Shown here piece after piece: positions 55,272-62,565 of a DNA stretch of 64,000 bases. The stretch is from Pleomorphomonas koreensis DSM 23070. Lineage in GTDB: Bacteria > Pseudomonadota > Alphaproteobacteria > Rhizobiales > Pleomorphomonadaceae. The stretch is from assembly GCF_000425185.1 (NCBI RefSeq), contig NZ_AULH01000012.1, positions 62,001 to 126,000 on the forward strand. The letters are read 5' to 3'. Below the pieces are notes generated by a model. It was not told where the DNA came from and made no database searches. It saw only the letters and a list, made by a program, of their open reading frames with translations. The position numbers were made by a program, and so were the translations under genes. Each line of letters begins with the position of its first letter. Within the stretch, counting starts at the first letter, position 1.

Positions 55272-56873
55272 ATGACGCGTGAGGGGAGCAGCATGGCCGA
55301 GGCGATCGCCAACGGCCAGACATCGCTGGGAATCGAACTCGGATCCACCAACATCAAGGCTTGCCTCGTCGGGCCGGACCATCAGGTGATCGCCACCGGC
55401 AGCCACGGCTGGGAAAACCAGTTCGTCGACCGCCTGTGGACCTATTCCGAAGAGGCAATCTGGGCCGGCCTGCAGGCCGCCTTCGCCGCGCTCCGCGCCG
55501 ATGTCGAGAAGCGCCACGGCGTGCCGCTGACCCGCATCGGCGCGCTGGGTTTCTCGGCGATGATGCACGGCTATCTCGCCTTCGACGCGGCCGGCAAGCT
55601 GCTGGTTCCCTTCCGCACCTGGCGCAATACCAACACCGAGCGCGCCGCCGCCGAACTGACCGGCACGCTGGGCTTCAACTTCCCGCTCCGCTGGTCGGCC
55701 TCGCATCTCTATCAGGCGGTGATCGACAAGGAGCCGCACGTCGCCGACGTCGCCTTCATCACCACGCTCGCCGGCTTTGTGCACTGGCGTCTGACGGGCC
55801 GGAAGGTGATCGGCGTCGGCGATGCTTCGGGCATGTTTCCGATCGACGCGGCCACGCATGACTATGACGCGCCGATGCTGAAGCGGTTCGGCGAGATGGT
55901 CGCCGCCCACCGGCCGGGCCTCGACGCCGCCGCGCTGTTCCCCAAGGTTCTGGTGGCCGGTGAAGATGCGGGCGCGCTGACCGCCGAAGGCGCCGCGCTG
56001 CTCGATCCGACGGGCAAGCTGCAGCCGGGCGCGCCGGTCTGCCCGCCCGAGGGCGATGCCGGCACCGGCATGGTGGCGACCAACGCCGTCGCCCCGCGCA
56101 CCGGCAACATCAGCGCCGGCACCTCGATCTTCGCCATGGTGGTGCTGGAGAAGCCGCTGACCACCGTGCACGAGGAACTGGACATCGTCACCACGCCGGC
56201 CGGCGATCTCGTTGCCATGGTCCACTGCAACAACGGCGCCAGCGAGCTTGGCACCTGGGCGGGGGTGTTCACCGAGTTCGCCAAGGCCATCGGCGCCAAG
56301 GCCGACGCCAATGCCGTGTTCGGCGCGCTGTTCGCCGCGGCACTGGAAGGCGAGGCGGACGGCGGCGGGCTGATCGCCTACAACTATCTCGCCGGCGAAC
56401 CGATCACCGGCCTCACCGAGGGGCGTCCGCTGGTGGTGCGTACCCCCGGCAGCCGCCTGACGCTGGCCAACTTCATGCGCACCCAGCTCTACGCCGCCTT
56501 CGGCACGCTGAGCCTCGGCATGAACGTGCTGCATGGCGAGGGCGTGAAGCTCGATTCGATGTTCGCGCACGGCGGCATGTTCCGGACGGCCGGCGTCGCG
56601 CAGCGCCTGCTGGCCGCCGCCATCGGCGCGCCGGTGACGGTGGGCGACACGGCGAGCGAGGGCGGCGCCTGGGGCATCGCCGTGCTGGCCGAGTACCTGA
56701 GGAGCGGCGCCGGCAAGGGGCTGGGCGACTATCTGGCGGAGCGTGTGTTCGCCAGCGCCAAGCTCGATGTCGCCAAGCCTGATCCGGCCGATGTGGCGGG
56801 CTATGCCGCGTGGCTGAAGCAGTATGAGGCGGGGCTGGCGATCGAGAAGGCGGCGGCGGAAGCCATCAGCTAA
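55272..56873 (+). CDS. FGGY-family carbohydrate kinase
   Basis: 533 aa. ATP-dependent sugar or polyol kinase. N-terminal SLGIELGSTNIKACLVG is the phosphate-1 motif, and GDAGTGMVATNAVAPRTGNISAGTSIFAMVV the ATPase core. The C-terminal motif is GGMFRTAGVAQRLLAAAIGAPVTVGDTASEGGAWGIAVL. A fairly divergent member: the N-terminus looks like ribulokinase/xylulokinase but I cannot name the substrate. Two starts are possible, ATG 55272 (AAGGGAG 10 bases upstream) and ATG 55293 (AGGGGAG 4 bases upstream). Monocistronic and convergent with the stress unit. Confidence 0.88.
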   Translation: MTREGSSMAEAIANGQTSLGIELGSTNIKACLVGPDHQVIATGSHGWENQFVDRLWTYSEEAIWAGLQAAFAALRADVEKRHGVPLTRIGALGFSAMMHGYLAFDAAGKLLVPFRTWRNTNTERAAAELTGTLGFNFPLRWSASHLYQAVIDKEPHVADVAFITTLAGFVHWRLTGRKVIGVGDASGMFPIDAATHDYDAPMLKRFGEMVAAHRPGLDAAALFPKVLVAGEDAGALTAEGAALLDPTGKLQPGAPVCPPEGDAGTGMVATNAVAPRTGNISAGTSIFAMVVLEKPLTTVHEELDIVTTPAGDLVAMVHCNNGASELGTWAGVFTEFAKAIGAKADANAVFGALFAAALEGEADGGGLIAYNYLAGEPITGLTEGRPLVVRTPGSRLTLANFMRTQLYAAFGTLSLGMNVLHGEGVKLDSMFAHGGMFRTAGVAQRLLAAAIGAPVTVGDTASEGGAWGIAVLAEYLRSGAGKGLGDYLAERVFASAKLDVAKPDPADVAGYAAWLKQYEAGLAIEKAAAEAIS

Positions 56874-56961
56874 GCATCCGGCTCGGGCGCGCGAGGCTTC
56901 CCGGATCGAAGCGCAGCTGGAAAACTGGCGCGGCGGCTCGGCTCTTGCCGGCCGCCGCCCG

Positions 56962-58926
56962 TCAGACGCCGAACGGATAGGTCTCGGCCGCATCGGCCGG
57001 CGTGTGCGGCTCCGGTCCGAGCGGCGTGACGGCGGTCGTCGTGTCGAACCAGACGTAGGCGTCGAATTGCCGCGACGGCGCGGCATCCTGGTAGTGGCTG
57101 AGGCGCTCGCTGCCGGGCAGGTAGATGACGCCGATGAAGCGCTGTGGCAGCGGCTGCGCCAGACGGGCGCGCAGCGTATCGTCGCCGTGGAAATCGAGCA
57201 GGAAGCGTGCCGGCCCGGCCGCGTGGCAGAGGCTCTCGAAGCTGTCGCCGGCCGACGGCTGCACCGGCATGATCGCCATCCGGGCGCCCCAGTCCGAGGC
57301 GGCGGCGACGGTGCCGGCGTGGGTGCCGAAGCCGATCAGCGCCACGGCGTCGCCGAAGCGCTCGCGGCAGAGCTGGCCGATGTTCAGCTCGTCGCGCAGC
57401 GCGCCCATGTCGGTGTGGCGGGCATCGCCGATATGCGAATTGTGCGCCCACACCACCGCCTTGGCATCGGAGCCACGCGCATCGAGCAGCCGCTCTAGCG
57501 TATCGAACATCGCCCGGTCGCGCAGGTTCCAGGTCTCGGCGCCGCCGTAGTACATGGCGCGGTAGTAATGCTCGCCGGCCGCGACGAGCTGTGCGTTCTG
57601 GGCGGCGTCGAACAGGCCGTCACCCTCGTCGGTCGCCGCGGCATCGAGCCGGCGGCCGAGCAGTTCGCGGCACTGGGCGACCACGGCCGCCTCGCAACTG
57701 CGGTAGCTCTGGGTGAGGACGGCACGGCCGTAGACGGCAGGATCGCGCTGCCAGGGCGTCAGGCAGCCGTAGCGCTGGCGGGCCACGGCGGCCGCCGCCG
57801 GATCGACCCGGTCGAGATAGTCGAGCACGGCGGCGATCGAACCGGAGAGGTTGTAGATGTCGAGGCCGAAGAAGCCGGCCCGCCGCTCCGGCGGCAGCTC
57901 CGCGTTGTGGCGACGCAGCCAGCCGACGAAAGCCTCTACCTCGACGTTGCGCCACATCCAGGTCGGGAAGCGCTGGAATGGCGGCTCGCCGCCGGCGGCC
58001 GGCCGATGACGGACATAGCGATCGACGGCGGCGGCATCCGGCCAGTCAGCCTCGACGGCGACGAGGCTGAAGCCGTGTTCCTCGATCAGATGGCGGGTGA
58101 TGGCAGCGCGCGCCCGGTAGAACTCGGCGGTACCGTGCGTCGATTCGCCGAGCAGTACCAACCGGCGGCCGGCGAAACGGTCGAACGCCCGGGCGAAGGC
58201 CGGGTCGTCGATCTCCGGCAGCGGTTCGGCGGCGGTGGCGATCAGGTCCGCGAGGCGCGGCACGGCCGGCGGTGCGCCGCGCCAGCCCTCGGCGCCGATC
58301 AGCGGTACGAAATGCACGCCGCCGAGGCCCTCCGAGACGTAATCCGTCTCGCTACGGCGCGTCACCTTCAGGAGGCGCTGCAACGTCTCCTCGCTGCCGA
58401 CCGGCATCACCAGGCGGCCGCCGACGGCGAGCTGCCGCTTCAGCGCCTCCGGCACGCGCGGCCCGCCGGCCGACACGATGATGACGTCGAAGGGCGCCAC
58501 CTCGGGCCAGCCCCGGCTGCCGTCGCCGGCCCGGATCTCCACGTTGTCGTAGCCGAGCGCCGCGAGCCGCCGCCGGGCGGCGATGGCAAGCGGCGCATGT
58601 CGCTCGATGGCGTGCACCCGGCCGGCGATGCGGCTCAGCACGGCCGCCGCGTAGCCCGAGCCGGCGCCGACCTCCAGCACCCGGTCGCCTGGTTGCACCG
58701 CCGCCGCGGCGATCATCAGCGCCACGACATACGGCTGCGAGATGGTCTGTCCCTCGCCGATCGGCAGCGGTTCGTCGTCGTAGGCGGACGCCTCGGATCC
58801 CGCCATGACGAAAGCCTCGCGCGGGACCTCGGCCATGGCGGCGAGTACGGCGGCGTCGCGCACGCCACGCCGCGCGATCTGGGCCTCCACCATGTGCTGT
58901 CGGTCCTTGGCGAGGTCGGCGGACAT
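56962..58926 (-). CDS. Protein-L-isoaspartate methyltransferase / erythromycin-esterase-like fusion
   Basis: 654 aa. Residues 1-215 form a PCMT domain (VLEVGAGSGYAAAVLSRIAGRV as the SAM motif; GQTISQPYVVALMI) that repairs damaged isoaspartyl peptides. From about residue 240 to the end is an erythromycin-esterase/succinoglycan-biosynthesis-type domain (LLGESTHGTAEFYRARAAIT, VWAHNSHIGDARHTDMGAL, FGTHAGTVAAASDWG). It is the last gene of a three-gene minus-strand unit under an EcfG-type promoter. True macrolide hydrolysis is not implied; stress repair or detoxification fits better. Confidence 0.9.
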   Translation of the reverse strand: MSADLAKDRQHMVEAQIARRGVRDAAVLAAMAEVPREAFVMAGSEASAYDDEPLPIGEGQTISQPYVVALMIAAAAVQPGDRVLEVGAGSGYAAAVLSRIAGRVHAIERHAPLAIAARRRLAALGYDNVEIRAGDGSRGWPEVAPFDVIIVSAGGPRVPEALKRQLAVGGRLVMPVGSEETLQRLLKVTRRSETDYVSEGLGGVHFVPLIGAEGWRGAPPAVPRLADLIATAAEPLPEIDDPAFARAFDRFAGRRLVLLGESTHGTAEFYRARAAITRHLIEEHGFSLVAVEADWPDAAAVDRYVRHRPAAGGEPPFQRFPTWMWRNVEVEAFVGWLRRHNAELPPERRAGFFGLDIYNLSGSIAAVLDYLDRVDPAAAAVARQRYGCLTPWQRDPAVYGRAVLTQSYRSCEAAVVAQCRELLGRRLDAAATDEGDGLFDAAQNAQLVAAGEHYYRAMYYGGAETWNLRDRAMFDTLERLLDARGSDAKAVVWAHNSHIGDARHTDMGALRDELNIGQLCRERFGDAVALIGFGTHAGTVAAASDWGARMAIMPVQPSAGDSFESLCHAAGPARFLLDFHGDDTLRARLAQPLPQRFIGVIYLPGSERLSHYQDAAPSRQFDAYVWFDTTTAVTPLGPEPHTPADAAETYPFGV

Positions 58927-58932
58927 CGGCGT

Positions 58933-59139
58933 CTACTTGTTGGTGCGGCCGACGTGGCGGGGATCGACGCCGCCCTGCTGGTTGAGATCGTTGGCGACGT
59001 CGCCCTCGACGGTGTTGTCGCCCTTGAGGAGTTCGTCATCCTCGGGCGTGGCGATGCCGGGCGACCGGCCGATGCCGGGATCCTCGACGAGGTCCTTGTC
59101 GGACGGCTTTTGCGTCTTGGGATGCTTGTCGGACGTCAT
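58933..59139 (-). CDS. Small hydrophilic stress-unit protein
   Basis: 68 aa, strongly hydrophilic and charged (MTSDKHPKTQKPSDKDLVEDPGIGRSPGIA...), no hydrophobic core, probably disordered. It starts inside the stop of the preceding small gene (4-base overlap) and ends 6 bases before the fusion gene start. Located in an EcfG-controlled unit, it resembles the small disordered proteins of the general stress response. Function unknown. Confidence 0.75.
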   Translation of the reverse strand: MTSDKHPKTQKPSDKDLVEDPGIGRSPGIATPEDDELLKGDNTVEGDVANDLNQQGGVDPRHVGRTNK

Positions 59140-59387
59140 GGCTTGCCTCCCTTGCCGGACTGGACGCGGTGCTTGTTGTGCTCGCTCTCCTGATGGACGC
59201 CGCGCGGCATGCGCCGTTCGTCACCGGCCGAGACCGGCGGCACCGGCCCGTCCTGCCGCTCGGGCGGCGGTTGTCCGGCCGGCCGGTCGAGGTCGGCGCG
59301 TTCGTCGAATTCCGGGCCGGCATTGGCCGTCTCCACCCGCTTCTCGATGATGTCGAGCTGTTGCTCGTGGGTTCTCTTCGACTGCAT
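59136..59387 (-). CDS. Small charged stress-unit protein
   Basis: 83 aa, rich in Glu, Arg and Pro, with a likely N-terminal helix THEQQLDIIEKRVETAN. First gene of the unit; GGAGC lies 6 bases before the ATG and an EcfG-type promoter about 33 bases upstream. No family recognised. Overlap of start and stop with the next small gene shows they are made together. Confidence 0.75.
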   Translation of the reverse strand: MQSKRTHEQQLDIIEKRVETANAGPEFDERADLDRPAGQPPPERQDGPVPPVSAGDERRMPRGVHQESEHNKHRVQSGKGGKP

Positions 59388-59419
59388 GGCTTTGCTCCTG
59401 AAGTCGTCGGGAGTAGATT

Positions 59420-59444
59420 AACGTTTCGCTCCGGGGGTAGTTCC
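59420..59444 (-). promoter_or_regulatory. EcfG (general stress sigma factor) promoter
   Basis: On the minus strand GGAAC (59444-59440), exactly 16 bases, then CGTT (59423-59420). This matches the GGAAC-N16-CGTT consensus of alphaproteobacterial EcfG promoters. The start codon of the first small protein gene is about 33 bases downstream. Confidence 0.8.
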
Positions 59445-59518
59445 TCCTGTTGCGGGAACATCCGACCCCTCAGGGCATTGGTGCGTTGCCAAGCGTTTTC
59501 CAACGGAGGGAGGCCGAG

Positions 59519-59983
59519 ATGCCCCTAAGCCTGATCAGTCCGGCGTTTGCCGATGGCGCCCCGATCCCGCTCAAGTACAGCCGCGACGGCGACAATCTGT
59601 CGCCGGAACTGCGCTGGAGCGGCCTGCCGGACGGCACGCGCAGCCTGGCGCTGGTGGTCGAGGACCCGGATGCGCCGCGCGGCACATTCTACCACTGGGG
59701 CGTCTACAACGTGGCGCCCGACGTCGACCGTTTCCCGGAAAGCGTCGAGACCGGGCCGCTGAAGCATGTGGCGCCGGTGGTGGTGAACGACTTCGGCAAC
59801 GCCCGCTACGATGGGCCGGAGCCGCCGCACGGGCATGGCGTTCATCACTACCACTTCCGCCTCTACGCGCTCGATGCGCCGTCGCTGCCGGTGCCGCGCA
59901 CCGCCGACGTGCGGCAGCTCCGCCGGGAGGCGGAGAAGCACGCGCTGGCGGTCGCCGAACTGGTCGGTACCTACGAGCGGTGA
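59519..59983 (+). CDS. YbhB/YbcL-family (PEBP, Raf-kinase-inhibitor-like) protein
   Basis: 154 aa from ATG 59519, preceded by GGAGGGAGG. PEBP fold signatures: LSLISPAFADGAPIPLKYSRDGDNLSPELRWSGLPDGTRSLALVVEDPDAP, then WGVYNVAPD and the C-terminal HGVHHYHFRLYALD. These bind phosphate-like ligands; the biological role in bacteria is not settled. It diverges from the EcfG-controlled unit and may share the stress context, but no EcfG promoter was found for it. Confidence 0.92.
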   Translation: MPLSLISPAFADGAPIPLKYSRDGDNLSPELRWSGLPDGTRSLALVVEDPDAPRGTFYHWGVYNVAPDVDRFPESVETGPLKHVAPVVVNDFGNARYDGPEPPHGHGVHHYHFRLYALDAPSLPVPRTADVRQLRREAEKHALAVAELVGTYER

Positions 59984-60067
59984 TGCAAAAGAGAAACCGG
60001 CAACGGTCTCAATGGGCGGATGCGTCCGCGTCTTCGCGACTTGGCATGAGACGCGCCGGCGTATCCG

Positions 60068-61087
60068 TCACGCCCTGGCCGGCGGCCTCGTGCTGTCGCG
60101 GAATATCAGGTCGACCGGCCAGACTTCCTGGCTGGCCGACGCCGCCTTGCCGCCGAGGAGGTCGGCGACCATCTCGGCGATGCGCTCGCCGGCCTTGTGG
60201 ATCGACGAGAAGGTGGTGGTCAGCGGCGGGTTGTGGGTCTCCGGCCGGATCGAGCTGATGCCGTCGTCATGGGCGATCACCGAGATGTCCGAGCCGATGG
60301 CGAGGCCGCGATCGCGGATCGCCCGGCAGGCGCCCATGGCCGAGAAGATGCTGGAACAGATGACGGCGGTCGGCGGCGTCTCGCTCGACAGCATGCCGGC
60401 GGTCAGCCGGTAGCCGGCCTCGTCGGTCATCACGTCGGAGTCGTTCAGCGCGTCCGGCGCCACAAGGCCGGCCGCGAGGAGGGCCGATCGCCAGCCGGCC
60501 TCGCGGTCGACGGCGAAGGACTGGCGCAAATCGCCGTTGACGAGGCCGATGCGCCGGTGGCCGAGGCCGATCAGCAGCTCGGCGGCTTGCCGGAAGGCCC
60601 CCTCGTTGTCGATGTCGAGGAAGGCGTAAGGGTGCGGCGCCCGCGTGCGACCGTGCACCACATAGGGAATGTCGAGCTTGTCGAGCAGCGACACGCGCGG
60701 GTCGGCGACCAGCGGGCCCGACAGCACCACCGCATCGACCGATCGCCGCTGGGCGAGCCGCCGGTAGCTGGCCTCGGCGCTGTCGAAGCTGGCGCTGACC
60801 AGCACGTCCATCTGCCGGCGGGCGGCGCTGTTGGTGAGGCCGGACAGGAAGTCGGTGAACAGCGGGTCGAGCAGCGGATCGTTGCCGGACGGAAAGACGA
60901 TGCCGATCGCCCCGGACTGACCTGTCGCCAGACGGTGGGCATTGACGTTCGGCGAATAGCCGAACCGCCGCGCCGCCTCCAGCACCCGTTCGCGCGTGTC
61001 GGCGCTGACATCCCTGTAGCCGTTGAGGGCGCGACTGACCGTGCTCTGCGACAGCCCGAGATGACGCGACAGTTCCTTGAGATTCAT
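60068..61087 (-). CDS. LacI-family regulator, AglR-like
   Basis: 339 aa from ATG 61087. The HTH NLKELSRHLGLSQSTVSRALNG is at the extreme N-terminus, as in alpha-glucoside regulators (AglR) of rhizobia. An open frame 49 codons longer upstream is unlikely to be translated since the HTH would then be internal. The sugar domain includes AIGIVFPSGNDPLLDPLFTDFLSGL and VIAHDDGISSIRPETHNPPLTTTF. It diverges from the amidase-like/GH65 operon; two palindromes with AAGCGCTT lie between. Confidence 0.92.
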   Translation of the reverse strand: MNLKELSRHLGLSQSTVSRALNGYRDVSADTRERVLEAARRFGYSPNVNAHRLATGQSGAIGIVFPSGNDPLLDPLFTDFLSGLTNSAARRQMDVLVSASFDSAEASYRRLAQRRSVDAVVLSGPLVADPRVSLLDKLDIPYVVHGRTRAPHPYAFLDIDNEGAFRQAAELLIGLGHRRIGLVNGDLRQSFAVDREAGWRSALLAAGLVAPDALNDSDVMTDEAGYRLTAGMLSSETPPTAVICSSIFSAMGACRAIRDRGLAIGSDISVIAHDDGISSIRPETHNPPLTTTFSSIHKAGERIAEMVADLLGGKAASASQEVWPVDLIFRDSTRPPARA

Positions 61088-61163
61088 GATCCGCCGGCAA
61101 GACAGGGAAGAAACCGCCTGTATAGCCGCCGCATCCTGGCTTGTACAGCTTGTTACGTGTTCC

Positions 61164-61175
61164 GGAAGCGCTTTC
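61164..61175. promoter_or_regulatory. AglR-type operator (left)
   Basis: GGAAGCGCTTTC carries the core AAGCGCTT, identical to the core of the strong palindrome 150 bases to the right. It lies about 80 bases before the LacI gene start. Confidence 0.55.
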
Positions 61176-61321
61176 ATATGACGATTAGTATGCGCCTTGG
61201 AAAGAAAACGTTGCGAAAAGGCAGGAGAAGGCATGATGCCCTTCGGTCAATACGCTGGAATACGTGATCGAACACAACGCTGCGCAAATTCATTGACAGC
61301 GACGGATGTCAATGTTAGGTG

Positions 61322-61337
61322 CCAAAAGCGCTTTTGG
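61322..61337. promoter_or_regulatory. AglR-type operator (right), perfect palindrome
   Basis: CCAAAAGCGCTTTTGG is a perfect 16-bp palindrome with the central CG typical of LacI-family operators. It lies 44 bases before the amidase-like gene, placing it over that gene's likely promoter. Confidence 0.7.
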
Positions 61338-61380
61338 TAGGGCTCAGGCCGTCGATCGGACAGTAGGGAGAGGAGTGCCG

Positions 61381-62526
61381 ATGAGCGCCCCCGTGTTGAC
61401 GCTGGAAGATCTGCGCCGCCGTTTCGCACGGCATCCCGACGCCGTCCTCGACCTTGCGGACGATCTTGCCGCCCGCCTCGCCGCATCGGGCGATGCCGTC
61501 GTTGCGGCGCCGCTGCGCGCGGCGGCCGGCCATCTCCTCGCCCGCTGTCCCGATCCCACGGCCCTGCCGCTCTGGGGCGCGCCCTGCATCGTCGGCGCCA
61601 ACATCGACGTCGCCGGTCTCGCCACCTCGGCTGGTCTGCCGGCGATTGATTTCCTGGCCGATTTCGACGCCGTGGCGATTGAGCGGCTGCGCGCCGCCGG
61701 CGCTCTCATTGTCGGCAAGGCGGCGGTCGATCCGCTCGGCCTCGACGCTTCGGCCGGCGCGGCTGCCGAGGCCGTCGCGGCCGGCCTTGCCGTCTTCGCC
61801 ATTGCCAGCGACCGCACGGGCGCCGCCAGCCTCGACGCCGCCGGCCGAGGCGTGGTCGCCGTCAAGCCGACACCGGGGCGCGTCGGCACCGACGGCCTGT
61901 TCGGCACCGCGCCGGGGATCGATGGCATCACCATCCTTGCGGCCGACGTCGCCTCCGCCGTGGCCGTGCGCCGGGCGATCGAGGACGCCGAGCGGCGGCC
62001 GATGCCGGCGCCCGCTCGCCTCGGCCTCATCGGCAACGACGCCGCCGGCCACGCAGTTGCCGACCGGCTCGGCCTCGTGCCGCTGACCATCGATGCGGCC
62101 CCCTTCGTGGAGATCGCCGCGCTGACCGACGGCGACGTCTGGCTGTCCCCGAGGCTTGACGACGTCGAGGCGATCTTCATCGAGATGCCTGAACTGTTCC
62201 CGTCCGCCCTGCGGCCGCGCCTGTCCCGCGCCCTCGATTGCCCGGCCCGCGAGCTGGCCGGGGCGCAGCATCGCCTCGCCAGGCTGAAGCAGGCCGTCGA
62301 GACGGTTTTTGCCACCGTCGACCTGCTGCTGGTGCCGGCCGGCTCCGCTCCGGCCGGCTTCGTCAACGCTTGCGGCCTCGCCGCCGTCGCCTTGCCGGAC
62401 GGCATGGCGCTGGTCGGCCCCGGCGGCAGCGACGACCGGCTGGCCGATGCCGCCGCAATTCTCGCCGAAATGTGCATCGCTCCACCGGTTGACATCGCGA
62501 CGGCATGGCCGTTGGCTCGACCCTGA
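61381..62526 (+). CDS. Degenerate amidase-signature-family protein (allophanate-hydrolase-like, predicted inactive)
   Basis: 381 aa. The fold is recognisable from PLWGAPCIVGANIDVAGLATSAGLPAIDF, RLRAAGALIVGKAAVDPLGL and GVVAVKPTPGRVGTDGLFG, all aligned with amidase-signature enzymes such as allophanate hydrolase. In active enzymes the first block reads V-K-D-N-I-D-V; here Gly and Ala replace the catalytic Lys and Asp. The serine loop normally reads G-T-D-T-A-G-S; here it is ASDRTGAAS, with Ala at the nucleophile position, and the GSSSG loop is ASAGA. The protein is intact and in frame, so it is a pseudoenzyme rather than a pseudogene. It sits first in an operon with a GH65 phosphorylase under AglR-type control. 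Confidence 0.82.
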   Translation: MSAPVLTLEDLRRRFARHPDAVLDLADDLAARLAASGDAVVAAPLRAAAGHLLARCPDPTALPLWGAPCIVGANIDVAGLATSAGLPAIDFLADFDAVAIERLRAAGALIVGKAAVDPLGLDASAGAAAEAVAAGLAVFAIASDRTGAASLDAAGRGVVAVKPTPGRVGTDGLFGTAPGIDGITILAADVASAVAVRRAIEDAERRPMPAPARLGLIGNDAAGHAVADRLGLVPLTIDAAPFVEIAALTDGDVWLSPRLDDVEAIFIEMPELFPSALRPRLSRALDCPARELAGAQHRLARLKQAVETVFATVDLLLVPAGSAPAGFVNACGLAAVALPDGMALVGPGGSDDRLADAAAILAEMCIAPPVDIATAWPLARP

Positions 62527-62565
62527 GTCGATCGCCGGTGGAAGACCATCCCCAAGGAGACTGAA

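Noticed and set aside
56962-58926. Macrolide-resistance gene
   Set aside because: Only the C-terminal half resembles erythromycin esterases, it is fused to a repair enzyme, and the locus is stress-controlled; resistance is not supported.
59455-59487. Possible EcfG promoter for the YbhB/PEBP gene
   Set aside because: GGAAC and CGTT are present on the plus strand but 24 bases apart, against the 16-17 required.
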